A DNA stretch of 64,000 nt from Cyclobacteriaceae bacterium (GTDB taxonomy: Bacteria; Bacteroidota; Bacteroidia; Cytophagales; Cyclobacteriaceae): assembly GCA_016786495.1 (NCBI GenBank), contig JAEUUJ010000050.1:62001-126000 (forward strand), in the 5' to 3' direction. The position numbers and the translations under genes were made by a program. Every line of letters begins with the position of its first letter. Position 1 is the first letter of the stretch. The notes under the pieces were generated by a model. It was not told the DNA's origin. It worked only from the letters and a program-made list of their open reading frames with translations, and made no database searches. Positions 1 to 8,344 of this stretch are shown here, piece by piece.

Positions 1-151
1 AGGCGATGCAATTAAAGGTGTTAGCGAAGGTCACATCTTCCACGTGATTACCATGGGCAAAGGACTTATGCAGCCTCACGGCTCACAGGTTAGTCCGGAA
101 GATCGCTGGAAAATTGCACGCTATGTAAAAAGCTTGCAGGCAGCGAAATAA
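1..151 (+). CDS. actE: Alternative complex III monoheme cytochrome c subunit (ActE), C-terminal part
   Basis: Only the last 49 residues are inside the window, in the frame that begins at base 2 and stops with TAA at 149-151. They hold a Met in the context HVITMGKGLMQPH and the ending WKIARYVKSLQAAK, which is the usual end of a class I cytochrome c domain: the Met ligand loop followed by the C-terminal helix. The CxxCH motif would lie upstream of the window. ActE is a heme c subunit of the quinol:electron-acceptor oxidoreductase that replaces the bc1 complex in Bacteroidota. Its position immediately before actF and the cox genes supports the assignment; the fragment alone could be any small periplasmic cytochrome c. 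Confidence 0.75.
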   Translation, partial: GDAIKGVSEGHIFHVITMGKGLMQPHGSQVSPEDRWKIARYVKSLQAAK

Positions 152-200
152 AAATGTTAAATCGATCAACTGATCAATAGATAAACGAATTCACGATCCA

Positions 201-1604
201 ATGGCAGCTGAAGTACACTTACAGGAAGAACGTTACATCTTTAAACCCAGGCTTAGAAGGAACATTTTCATATTCCTGATTGTGGGCGTGTTGGTTTTCG
301 GGCTTGGTTTACTCCTGGCCATGAACTCGGAAGGTCAGGGCGAAACGGCCGGTCACGGAAGCGAAGGACATGCTTCAGTAGAGGCTACCCACGACATGAC
401 CGCCAGCCTGCAACACGAAACGCAGGAGGGTTCTGCTGCTGACCAGCATCATGCAAAAAGCGCTGCGCATCACGAAAGTGATCCCTGGGTAAAACGCTTG
501 TTTACCACGCTTTGGATGAACAATGTGTTCTTTACAGGTCTTGGAATTATCGGATTATTCTTTGTTGCCATCCAGTATGCCGCGCAGGCCGGTTGGTCGT
601 CCGGTATCAAGCGTATTCCGCTAGCCATGGGCAGCTGGATTCCTTACGCAGGCGTTTTGATGATTGGACTTTGGTTTTTAGTGAAAGGCGACTTGTTCCA
701 CTGGTCACACGCAGGGTTATTTGATGCGAATGGCCCTGATTTTGATCCCATTATCAATGGCAAGGGTGGATTCTTTTACTGGCCTTTGGCAAAAGGTACA
801 TTCCCGGCTTTTTTCATGGCCAGAATGGTGATCTTCTTCGGTATGTGGTTTCTGTTCTTCACGTGGATTAAGCGTGAAATGCTGCAGGAAGATCTCGCGG
901 GTGGCGTAACCACTACACATTGGCTTAAAGCAAGAAAATTCTCAACCTGGTTCCTGTTGTTCTTTGCAGTAAGTTCTTCGATTTCTGCATGGGATTGGGT
1001 AATGAGCATTGATACACACTGGTTTAGCACGATGTTCGGCTGGTATATGTTTGCCAGCTGGTGGGTGACCGGTTTGGCGTTTATTACGCTGGTGGTTGTG
1101 TTCCTGAAGGATGCCGGTTACCTGAAAATCGTTAACGCAAACCACCTTCACGACCTGGGTAAATTTGTGTTCGCATTCTCAATTTTCTGGACCTATATCT
1201 GGTTCGGCCAGTTCCTCCTGATTTATTATGCCAACATTCCCGAAGAGACGGTTTATTTCATCGAACGGATGAAAACAGCACCGTACAGCTGGATATTTTT
1301 TGCTAACCTGTTCTTAAACTTTGTGCTCCCTTTCTTGTTATTTATGACGAGAGACGCAAAACGTCACATGACCATGCTGAAAGTTGTGTGTCCGATTGTA
1401 ATTGTCGGTCATTGGTTGGATTTCTTTAACATGATCACCCCGGGTGTTATGCACTTTGAGGGTGGAATCGGATTACTGGAAATTGGAACAGCGATGATTT
1501 TCATGTCGGCCTTCCTGCTGGTTGTGTTAACTGCACTTTCAAAAATGCCGTTGTTTGGAAAAAATCACCCGATGCTGGAAGAAAGCCTCCATCACCACAT
1601 TTAA
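201..1604 (+). CDS. actF: Alternative complex III quinone-binding subunit ActF
   Basis: A 467-residue integral membrane protein with about ten hydrophobic segments. It belongs to the NrfD/ActC-like fold family and is named quinol:cytochrome c oxidoreductase quinone-binding subunit 2 in Bacteroidota. It would sit in the inner membrane and take part in quinol oxidation and coupling. The first membrane helix (about residues 21-41) is followed by a polar loop of about 55 residues very rich in His, Glu and Ala, before helix 2 at about residue 103; the C-terminus ends in three His and an Ile. The His-rich loop is unusual and could bind metal, but this is inference. It lies 49 nt after actE and 18 nt before coxB, in one transcription unit. 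Confidence 0.88.
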   Translation: MAAEVHLQEERYIFKPRLRRNIFIFLIVGVLVFGLGLLLAMNSEGQGETAGHGSEGHASVEATHDMTASLQHETQEGSAADQHHAKSAAHHESDPWVKRLFTTLWMNNVFFTGLGIIGLFFVAIQYAAQAGWSSGIKRIPLAMGSWIPYAGVLMIGLWFLVKGDLFHWSHAGLFDANGPDFDPIINGKGGFFYWPLAKGTFPAFFMARMVIFFGMWFLFFTWIKREMLQEDLAGGVTTTHWLKARKFSTWFLLFFAVSSSISAWDWVMSIDTHWFSTMFGWYMFASWWVTGLAFITLVVVFLKDAGYLKIVNANHLHDLGKFVFAFSIFWTYIWFGQFLLIYYANIPEETVYFIERMKTAPYSWIFFANLFLNFVLPFLLFMTRDAKRHMTMLKVVCPIVIVGHWLDFFNMITPGVMHFEGGIGLLEIGTAMIFMSAFLLVVLTALSKMPLFGKNHPMLEESLHHHI

Positions 1605-1622
1605 TATCTAAGAAGAAGCATT

Positions 1623-2696
1623 ATGATGAATTCGATTATAGTTCTTGGTGTTATCTTAATCCTGGCGATCCTGTACCTGATTTTCCGGGTAGGAAGCCTG
1701 GTGACCGTAGCAAAAGGCGATACCGGCAGCAAAGTTGAAAGCGGCAATGGAACGCATGCGGTTTTGTTTGTGGTATTTATGATCGTCAGTCTGGTAGGGT
1801 TCTTTTGGTACTCCTACGTAAACTTCGATAACTACACATTGCCGATCGCCTCCGAGCATGGCAAGGTAACGGATAAGCTCTTCTGGATTACCATGGGTGT
1901 AACCGTGGTGGCGTTTACGATCATCAGCATCGTGATGTTTATCTTCATCTACAAGTATCGTTACGATGAAAATCGCAGAGCTGCTTTTTATCCGGATAAT
2001 CACTACCTCGAATTAACCTGGACAATTATTCCCGGTATTGTACTCGCGGTTCTGGTGTTCACCGGTTTGAGGGCCTGGAATGATATTACCTCACCTCCGT
2101 CAAAGAATGCAGAAGTGATTGAATTGATTGGTCAGCAGTTCGCGTGGACCGCGCGCTACCCTGGAAAGGATAAAGAGCTCGGCAACGTAAACTTCAAGTT
2201 GATTGATGCTACAAACGAATTTGGGCTAGACCTAACGGACGCAAAAACACACGATGATTTCAAGTCCCTTGAACTTCACATTCCGGTTAACAAAGAAGTA
2301 TTATTGAAGATCCGCGCGAAAGATGTACTGCACAGCGTATACCTGCCACACTTCCGCGTGAAAATGGATGCCGTTCCCGGTATGCCTACCCACTTCAAGT
2401 TCACTGCGACAAAAACTACGCAGGAAATGCGCGATGAACTCGGCAATCAGGCTTTCAATTATGAAATGGCGTGTACCGAGATTTGCGGACAGGGTCACTT
2501 CTCCATGCGCTTCCCGGTAGTCGTTGATACCGAAGAAGATTATGAGCGCTGGAAACTTTCACAAGACTCATGGCTTAAGTCAAATCCTGATTATGTGAAA
2601 GACGTTCCTGCAGGATTACGGGAATCGGCTATGATTAAAGCAGGCATCCCGGTTATTCAGGAAGTAAAGCAGGCAACAGCAGTAGGATCTAACTAA
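1623..2696 (+). CDS. coxB: Cytochrome c oxidase subunit II (CuA subunit)
   Basis: A 357-residue subunit II of a heme-copper oxidase. It takes electrons from a periplasmic cytochrome c through the binuclear CuA centre and passes them to subunit I. The CuA site is complete: a first His in VLHSVYLPHF and then CTEICGQGHFSMRF, which holds two Cys, the Glu, the second His and the Met. The two family helices are at about residues 88-112 and 128-150. Two further hydrophobic segments at residues 3-22 and 47-66 come before them, so the N-terminus is longer than in classical CoxB. No heme-binding CxxCH is fused at the C-terminus, so this is not a caa3-type subunit. The first of two consecutive ATG codons is used. 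Confidence 0.95.
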   Translation: MMNSIIVLGVILILAILYLIFRVGSLVTVAKGDTGSKVESGNGTHAVLFVVFMIVSLVGFFWYSYVNFDNYTLPIASEHGKVTDKLFWITMGVTVVAFTIISIVMFIFIYKYRYDENRRAAFYPDNHYLELTWTIIPGIVLAVLVFTGLRAWNDITSPPSKNAEVIELIGQQFAWTARYPGKDKELGNVNFKLIDATNEFGLDLTDAKTHDDFKSLELHIPVNKEVLLKIRAKDVLHSVYLPHFRVKMDAVPGMPTHFKFTATKTTQEMRDELGNQAFNYEMACTEICGQGHFSMRFPVVVDTEEDYERWKLSQDSWLKSNPDYVKDVPAGLRESAMIKAGIPVIQEVKQATAVGSN

Positions 2697-2710
2697 GATT
2701 TTTTAAGGCG

Positions 2711-4591
2711 ATGGCAACAACAGTTCATACACATCACGAAGTTCACCACGATACACATGCCGATGAGCATGAGCATCACGAAGGTAATTTCTGGACCAAC
2801 TATATTTTCAGCCAGGATCACAAAGTAATTGCAAAGCAGTTCCTGATTACCGGTATCTTCTGGGCATTGCTCGGAGGTATCCTGTCGGTAATCTTCCGCT
2901 TGCAACTCGGTTTTCCGGAAGCAAGTCTTGAATGGTTGAGACCGGTTCTGGGTGGCTGGATCACTCCGGATGGAAAACTCAACCAGGAATTCTACCTCGC
3001 GTTGGTAACGATGCACGGAACTATCATGGTGTTCTTTGTACTTACTGCTGGCTTGAGCGGTACATTCAGTAACTTCCTCATTCCATTGCAGATCGGTGCC
3101 CGCGATATGGCGTCAGGCTTCCTGAATATGTTGTCATACTGGTTCTTCTTCACCTCCAGCGTGATCATGTTCATTTCGCTCTTTATTTCTACCGGTCCCG
3201 CTGGTGGAGGTTGGACGATCTATCCACCACTGAGTGCACTGCCGCAGGCAATCTCGGGTTCCGGATTAGGTATGACGATGTGGCTCGTAGCGATGGCATT
3301 GTTTATCGTCAGCAGCTTGTTGGGTGGTATCAACTACATTACCACGATCATCAACATGCGTACACGCGGAATGTCGTTCACGAAAATGCCGCTTACGATC
3401 TGGGCATTCTTCTTCACCGCGATCATTGGTTTGCTGTCGTTCCCCGTATTGTTCGCAGCAGCATTGCTGTTGATTTTCGACCGAAGCTTCGGAACAAGTT
3501 TCTACTTGTCTGACATTTATATTCAGGGCCAGGCACTCGCCCACGAAGGTGGTAGTGCAATTTTGTTCCAGCACTTGTTCTGGTTCCTGGGTCACCCGGA
3601 AGTATACATTGTATTGTTACCTGCGCTGGGTATCTCTTCTGAAATTATCGCAACCAACTCGCGTAAGCCAATCTTTGGTTACAAAGCAATGATCGGATCG
3701 ATGTTGTTCATTGCGATTCTGTCGTTCATTGTGTGGGCGCACCACATGTTTGTAACCGGTATGAACCCGTTCCTCGGATCGATATTCATGCTGCTCACGC
3801 TGATCATTGCAGTACCTTCCGCGGTAAAAATCTTTAACTACGTAACAACCCTGTGGCGCGGCAACATCCGTTTCACGCCCGGCATGTTGTTCTCAATCGG
3901 TCTGGTATCATTCTTCTTAACGGGAGGTATCACCGGTATCTTCCTGGGTAACTCTGCGATCGATATTCAGCTACACGACACATACTTCGTAGTGGCACAC
4001 TTCCACCTGGTAATGGGTAGCGCGTCATTCTTTGGAATGATGGCCGGAGTATACCACTGGTTCCCGAAAATGTTTGGTCGTATGATGGATCACCGCCTGG
4101 GCGTTATCCACTTCTGGATCACGTTCGTGGGTGTGTACATGGTTTTCTTCCCGATGCACTACATTGGTATTGCCGGATTCCCGCGCAGATATTATTCATT
4201 CACCAACTTTGCCTTCTCAAGCGGATTTACCGATTTGAATATGCTGGTGAGTGTGGCGGCGATTTTAACACTGGCCGCTCAGTTCATCTTCCTGTTCAAT
4301 TTCTTCTACAGCATGTTCCGCGGCAAGCTGGCTCCGGCCAACCCATGGAACTCGAATACGCTGGAGTGGACTACGCCACGTAACCCTCAGCACGGTAACT
4401 GGCCGGGCGAAATCCCTGCCGTGTATCGCTGGCCATACGATTACAGCAAGCCCGGAGCGAAAGAAGATTTCATCCCGCAGAACGTGCCGTTCTCCGAGAC
4501 ACCGGAATCTAACCTTCCGCATGAAAATGATCAGATTAAACTCGAAGGTTCAGGAAATTCAGGATCAATTGTCATTGGACCTAAGCACTAA
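2711..4591 (+). CDS. coxA: Cytochrome c oxidase subunit I
   Basis: A 626-residue catalytic subunit that reduces oxygen to water at the heme-CuB centre and pumps protons. Visible signatures are WFLGHPEVYIVLLPALG (CuB ligand His and the cross-linked Tyr), the CuB His pair in WAHHMF, and HDTYFVVAHFHLVMG with the two heme-ligand His residues. About twelve membrane helices follow an N-terminal cytosolic segment of about 25 residues that is strikingly His- and Glu-rich. The family length is 530-620, so this is full length. It starts 14 nt after coxB and is followed by a hairpin before ctaA. Confidence 0.97.
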   Translation: MATTVHTHHEVHHDTHADEHEHHEGNFWTNYIFSQDHKVIAKQFLITGIFWALLGGILSVIFRLQLGFPEASLEWLRPVLGGWITPDGKLNQEFYLALVTMHGTIMVFFVLTAGLSGTFSNFLIPLQIGARDMASGFLNMLSYWFFFTSSVIMFISLFISTGPAGGGWTIYPPLSALPQAISGSGLGMTMWLVAMALFIVSSLLGGINYITTIINMRTRGMSFTKMPLTIWAFFFTAIIGLLSFPVLFAAALLLIFDRSFGTSFYLSDIYIQGQALAHEGGSAILFQHLFWFLGHPEVYIVLLPALGISSEIIATNSRKPIFGYKAMIGSMLFIAILSFIVWAHHMFVTGMNPFLGSIFMLLTLIIAVPSAVKIFNYVTTLWRGNIRFTPGMLFSIGLVSFFLTGGITGIFLGNSAIDIQLHDTYFVVAHFHLVMGSASFFGMMAGVYHWFPKMFGRMMDHRLGVIHFWITFVGVYMVFFPMHYIGIAGFPRRYYSFTNFAFSSGFTDLNMLVSVAAILTLAAQFIFLFNFFYSMFRGKLAPANPWNSNTLEWTTPRNPQHGNWPGEIPAVYRWPYDYSKPGAKEDFIPQNVPFSETPESNLPHENDQIKLEGSGNSGSIVIGPKH

Positions 4592-4607
4592 TTATTAACA
4601 TCTTATT

Positions 4608-4645
4608 CAGGGTTCATTAGCAGTTTGCGCTGTTAGTGAACCCTG
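4608..4645 (+). terminator. Hairpin between coxA and ctaA
   Basis: CAGGGTTCATTAGCAG pairs with CTGTTAGTGAACCCTG across a six-base loop, with only G-T wobbles interrupting the 16-bp stem. The T stretch after it is short (ATTCTTT), so it may be a partial terminator or mRNA-processing site that lowers heme-synthesis genes relative to the oxidase genes. A GTG at 4636 that would extend ctaA by eight codons lies inside the stem, which argues for the ATG at 4660. Confidence 0.6.
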
Positions 4646-4659
4646 ATTCTTTACAAGCC

Positions 4660-5706
4660 ATGCGCACGTTCTACAAACTTTCACTCTCAACCCTGGTTGC
4701 AGTTTTTCTGCTGATCATGGTGGGAGGAGTTGTGCGTAGTTCAGGCTCGGGCATGGGCTGTCCCGATTGGCCGAAGTGTTTTGGACAGTGGGTTCCGCCC
4801 ACATCGGCAGATCAACTTCCTGAAAATTACAAGGAAGAGTATGTTGAACACCGGCAGAAGAAAAATGAGAAGTTTGCCCGATACCTCAGCGCATTGGGGT
4901 TGGACGACACCGCGAACAAAATTCTTAACGACCCTGCAGTCAAGGAGGAATCCGAGTTTAACGCAGTGAAAACCTGGATTGAGTATGTCAACCGGCTGGT
5001 GGGCGTGGCGATCGGCATCCTGATTTTTTCCGTATTTGTATACTCGCTGCGGTATCGGAAGGTAAAACCCGCGCTTACGCTGGTCGCCTTCCTGACGCTG
5101 GTGCTTGTGGTATTTCAGGGATGGCTTGGTTCCATCGTGGTGTCAACAAATCTGACCCCCTGGGTGATCACCGTACACATGTTTCCCGCGTTGTTGATTG
5201 TGATGATGCTTGTGTGGCTCGTGCATCGTGCCAGCGCTCATGAAACAGTTTCTGTTGGGCAGAGACCTTCCCGCCTGACTAACATTTTGTTCGTTTCGAG
5301 TGTTATAGTTCTGCTGATTCAGATTCTGCTCGGTACCCAGGTACGGGAGGCGATTGACCGCGTGGCAACCGAGATTTCTGCCCGGGAAGAGTGGATTTCT
5401 GCCGTTGGCCTTGACTTTATTATTCACCGGACATTCTCATGGCTGGTGCTTGTTTTAAATGTCATTTTGACGGTAAAATTGTGGAAAATGCATCGGTCAA
5501 ATCGTTTCGCCCTAATCGTAATCATATTAATTTTGGGAACAATTTTTACAGGGATTGGAATGGCCTGGTTTGCGGTTCCGCCCTTCCTGCAGCCGGTTCA
5601 CTTAACGCTGGCTACCATTACACTGGGAGTTCAGTTTTTGCTTCTGCTGCGGGTAAATGAAAAGATAAAACTTGCTCAACATCCTGATGGTAGCACAACC
5701 GTTTGA
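4660..5706 (+). CDS. ctaA: Heme A synthase (COX15/CtaA family)
   Basis: A membrane protein of 348 residues when started at ATG 4660. It oxidises the C8 methyl of heme O to a formyl group to give heme A for the oxidase encoded on either side. The family start is visible: a first helix followed by GGVVRSSGSGMGCPDWPKCFG, with conserved Arg and the Cys pair. Later helices carry His residues in positions typical of heme ligands (WITVHMFPALL, IIHRTFSWLVL, QPVHLTLAT). Eight helices are expected and about eight are seen. A periplasmic insert at residues 55-110, charged and helical, is typical of the Bacteroidota form. It overlaps the start of ctaB, which suggests coupled translation. Confidence 0.93.
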   Translation: MRTFYKLSLSTLVAVFLLIMVGGVVRSSGSGMGCPDWPKCFGQWVPPTSADQLPENYKEEYVEHRQKKNEKFARYLSALGLDDTANKILNDPAVKEESEFNAVKTWIEYVNRLVGVAIGILIFSVFVYSLRYRKVKPALTLVAFLTLVLVVFQGWLGSIVVSTNLTPWVITVHMFPALLIVMMLVWLVHRASAHETVSVGQRPSRLTNILFVSSVIVLLIQILLGTQVREAIDRVATEISAREEWISAVGLDFIIHRTFSWLVLVLNVILTVKLWKMHRSNRFALIVIILILGTIFTGIGMAWFAVPPFLQPVHLTLATITLGVQFLLLLRVNEKIKLAQHPDGSTTV

Positions 5707-6583
5707 TTCACTTACCGGTACAGCGTTAATCGCAGCCAAAGCGCGCGCATACGTTCAGATGCTGAAGGCAAGGCTGTCGCTGCTGGTGGCGTTCTCGTGT
5801 GCGTTCGGCTTCGTGCTGGCCTCAAGCAATACCAACCTGGTAACATTAACCATGCTGTTCATCGGAGGATTCTTGCTCTCGGGTGCCTCGGTTGCCGTTA
5901 ATCAAATCATGGAAAAGGATTTTGATAAGGTAATGAACCGGACCATGAACCGGCCCATGCCTACCGAACGCCTCAACTCCCGTGAAGCAATCATTTTCTC
6001 GGTGATTTGTGCTGTGCTGAGTCTCGCGATTCTGGCCGCCTACACCAATCCGTTAACCGTTGGCTTGTCGATCCTGTCGATGGTGCTGTACTGCTTTGTA
6101 TACACACCATTGAAACGAGTAGGTTCCATCGCAGTGTTTGTGGGGGCCATCCCGGGTGCGTTACCACCGTTGCTGGGATGGGTAGCAGCAACCGGAACAA
6201 TATCCTATGAGGCCCTGTTAATTTTTGGCATCCAGTTCATCTGGCAGTTCCCGCACTTCTGGGCAATTGCATGGGTAGCAGACGAAGATTATAAGAAAGC
6301 GGGATTCAAATTATTACCCTGGGGCGGACAAAAGGATTTGAACACCGCCATTCAGATCATGATCTATACGTTGTTCTTATTACCGTTGGGATTGTTGCCT
6401 GCAGTATTCGGGTTAACCGGAATACACTCGGCATTTGTGGTAACGACTTGCGGAGTATTGTTTTTGGCGCAGACTTTTTCGTTGATGAAAACCGTGAGCC
6501 TTGAATCGGCCAAGCGGATTATGTTCGGATCGTTCTTGTATCTGCCGATCGTTCAGATTGCGTTGTTGTTGGATAAACTTTAA
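5687..6583 (+). CDS. ctaB: Protoheme IX farnesyltransferase (heme O synthase)
   Basis: A 298-residue UbiA-family prenyltransferase that adds farnesyl to protoheme to give heme O, the substrate of CtaA. The two Asp-rich allylic-diphosphate sites are visible: NQIMEKDFDKVMNRTMNRP near residue 65 and VADEDYKKAGFKLLP near residue 190. About nine membrane helices are present. The frame is open back to a TTG at 5672; the ATG at 5687 gives a normal N-terminus and overlaps the end of ctaA by 20 nt. It is followed after 11 nt by the first subunit III gene. Confidence 0.95.
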   Translation: MVAQPFDSLTGTALIAAKARAYVQMLKARLSLLVAFSCAFGFVLASSNTNLVTLTMLFIGGFLLSGASVAVNQIMEKDFDKVMNRTMNRPMPTERLNSREAIIFSVICAVLSLAILAAYTNPLTVGLSILSMVLYCFVYTPLKRVGSIAVFVGAIPGALPPLLGWVAATGTISYEALLIFGIQFIWQFPHFWAIAWVADEDYKKAGFKLLPWGGQKDLNTAIQIMIYTLFLLPLGLLPAVFGLTGIHSAFVVTTCGVLFLAQTFSLMKTVSLESAKRIMFGSFLYLPIVQIALLLDKL

Positions 6584-6594
6584 TATCAGGAAAG

Positions 6595-7176
6595 ATGAGT
6601 GTTGAAATCAGAATTGTTGAAGAAGCGAAACGGCCGATGACCATGAATCCGAAGAAATTCGGAATGTGGTTGTTCATGGTTACCGTGTTTATGGTGTTTG
6701 CTGCGTTGAGCAGTGCGTATATCGTTCGGAGAGCAGAAGGAAACTGGACGTTCTTTGAATTGCCGACATTGTTTTGGGTTAACACGATCGTTATTATTAT
6801 CAGCAGTGCCACGCTGCACTGGGCGTACCTGAGCGCGAAGCGCGATAATTTAGAATCGGTAAAAATTGCCACGATCATCACCACAATTTTGGGCATCGGC
6901 TTTATGGTGGGGCAGTATTTCGCCTGGACGGACCTGGTGACAAACAGCATCCACCTGGTTGGAAATCCCTCAGGCTCATTTGTCTACATTATTTCCGGGC
7001 TGCACGGAGCTCACGTGCTGGGCGGGGTAATTTATTTGTTGATTTTACTGGGTGCCACCCAGAAGGGATTGGTGCATTCCAAAAGCCTGAACCGGATAGA
7101 AATGTGTGCCACCTATTGGCATTTTTTGGGCGGACTTTGGCTATATTTGTTCCTGTTCCTGTTATTGAATCGTTAA
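6595..7176 (+). CDS. Cytochrome c oxidase subunit III, short paralogue
   Basis: A 193-residue heme-copper oxidase subunit III family protein with five hydrophobic segments. The family marker is in the C-terminal half: GLHGAHVLGGVIYLL and a late YWHFLGGLWLYLFLFLLL, where the conserved His and Trp of helices VI and VII lie. Subunit III stabilises the proton-uptake side of subunit I and takes part in oxidase assembly. It is followed after 22 nt by a second, longer subunit III gene; such tandem copies are common in Bacteroidota. Both are intact, so the pair looks like two functional subunits and not a split gene. Confidence 0.9.
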   Translation: MSVEIRIVEEAKRPMTMNPKKFGMWLFMVTVFMVFAALSSAYIVRRAEGNWTFFELPTLFWVNTIVIIISSATLHWAYLSAKRDNLESVKIATIITTILGIGFMVGQYFAWTDLVTNSIHLVGNPSGSFVYIISGLHGAHVLGGVIYLLILLGATQKGLVHSKSLNRIEMCATYWHFLGGLWLYLFLFLLLNR

Positions 7177-7198
7177 GTAAAAGATTAACCTACTCACA

Positions 7199-7921
7199 AT
7201 GTCACATACCTCACCCGTTGTTGTACCAGCACCCGGAAAAACCGAATGGGATGGCGGAGTATCACCGATGAACGCGAGCTACGGCAAGCTCATGATGTGG
7301 TTCTTCCTGTTGTCGGACGCGTTTACATTCTCGGCACTACTGATCACCTATGGCCTGGTTCGTTCTTCACATGCAGCATATGACGGAACGGTAGAGAATT
7401 TCGTTTTTTCACAGGCTTACTGGCCAATTCCGGAAAAAGTATTTGCAGCGATTCCGTTTTTCCACGGATTGCACGCTCCGCTTGTTTTCGTAGGTATCAT
7501 GACGTTCATTTTGATCATGAGCTCGGTTACCATGGTACTTGCGGTGGAAGCTGGCCAGCGCATGGACCGCAGGGCGGTTGAAAAATGGATGCTTTGGACA
7601 ATCCTGGGTGGCATTTGCTTCCTGAGCTGTCAGGCGTGGGAATGGACACACTTTATCATCGGTGACGGAGTTGTCGGTGCGAACTTGGTGCGGAACGAAT
7701 ACGGTCCGCCGGATTTTGCTGACTTTTTCTTTTTCATCACAGGATTCCACGGATTCCACGTATTTAGCGGGGTGTTGCTCAACTTCCTGGTATTCTATAA
7801 CACGGTAACCGGAGTTTACGAACGCAGAGGGCACTACGAAATGGTTGAGAAGGTTGGGTTGTACTGGCACTTCGTAGACCTGGTGTGGGTATTCGTGTTT
7901 ACATTCTTCTATCTTGTTTAA
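7199..7921 (+). CDS. coxC: Cytochrome c oxidase subunit III
   Basis: A 240-residue subunit III. It has the N-terminal helix typical of the family (LMMWFFLLSDAFTFSALLITYG), GFHGFHVFSGVLLN near residue 185, and YWHFVDLVWVFVFTFFYLV at the end, which is the canonical subunit III terminus. It is longer than the preceding paralogue, with an extra loop between helices 1 and 2 and a periplasmic loop containing GANLVRNEYGPPDFADFF. It is followed 21 nt later by the subunit IV gene in the same operon. Confidence 0.94.
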   Translation: MSHTSPVVVPAPGKTEWDGGVSPMNASYGKLMMWFFLLSDAFTFSALLITYGLVRSSHAAYDGTVENFVFSQAYWPIPEKVFAAIPFFHGLHAPLVFVGIMTFILIMSSVTMVLAVEAGQRMDRRAVEKWMLWTILGGICFLSCQAWEWTHFIIGDGVVGANLVRNEYGPPDFADFFFFITGFHGFHVFSGVLLNFLVFYNTVTGVYERRGHYEMVEKVGLYWHFVDLVWVFVFTFFYLV

Positions 7922-7942
7922 CGACTTTAATTTCTATCAATA

Positions 7943-8278
7943 ATGGCACATCACGCTGAAGAAACAACGGTAACCGTACTGCCTCCCGATAAAGAGCGTA
8001 TCAAAAAGCTCTGGCAGGTAGCCGGGATACTTGGTATCATCACGCTAATCGAGTTCGCGGTAGCGTTTTTGGTTCCTCATGAACTGAAGGACGTTCGGGT
8101 GTGGACGTTCATCCTGATGACGATCGTAAAAGCAGCGTATATCGTGGGTGAATTCATGCACCTTCGCCACGAAACCAAAGTACTGATGTGGTCGATTCTT
8201 GTTCCGATTGTATTCATTGTGTGGATGCTTGTAGCGTTCGTGTACGAGGGCATGGCCATTGGTGATGTAAGATTGTGA
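7943..8278 (+). CDS. Cytochrome c oxidase subunit IV-like protein (COX4_pro family)
   Basis: A 111-residue small membrane protein with three hydrophobic segments after a polar, His-containing N-terminus. Its length, three-helix pattern and FMHLRHETKVLMWSIL motif match the prokaryotic subunit IV family, which closes heme-copper oxidase operons next to subunit III. The role is structural, stabilising the oxidase in the inner membrane. A rho-independent terminator 25 nt downstream ends the main oxidase block. Confidence 0.88.
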   Translation: MAHHAEETTVTVLPPDKERIKKLWQVAGILGIITLIEFAVAFLVPHELKDVRVWTFILMTIVKAAYIVGEFMHLRHETKVLMWSILVPIVFIVWMLVAFVYEGMAIGDVRL

Positions 8279-8302
8279 TGCACAGAGTATAAAAGCATGC
8301 GT

Positions 8303-8334
8303 AAGGCTTAAGGATTCTTAAGCCTTCTTTTTTT
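8303..8334 (+). terminator. Rho-independent terminator after the cox operon
   Basis: A perfect 10-bp stem AAGGCTTAAG / CTTAAGCCTT with a GATT loop is followed by C and seven T. It is placed 25 nt after the subunit IV stop and 11 nt before the next start, so the accessory genes downstream depend on read-through or on an unseen promoter. Confidence 0.85.
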
Positions 8335-8344
8335 AAATGCCGGT

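Noticed and set aside
4636-4659. GTG start for ctaA giving eight more residues
   Set aside because: It lies in a strong hairpin and the added residues do not resemble CtaA; ATG 4660 is preferred.
6595-7921. The two subunit III frames as one gene split by a frameshift
   Set aside because: Each has its own start, complete helices and the conserved C-terminal His/Trp region; tandem copies are normal in Bacteroidota.
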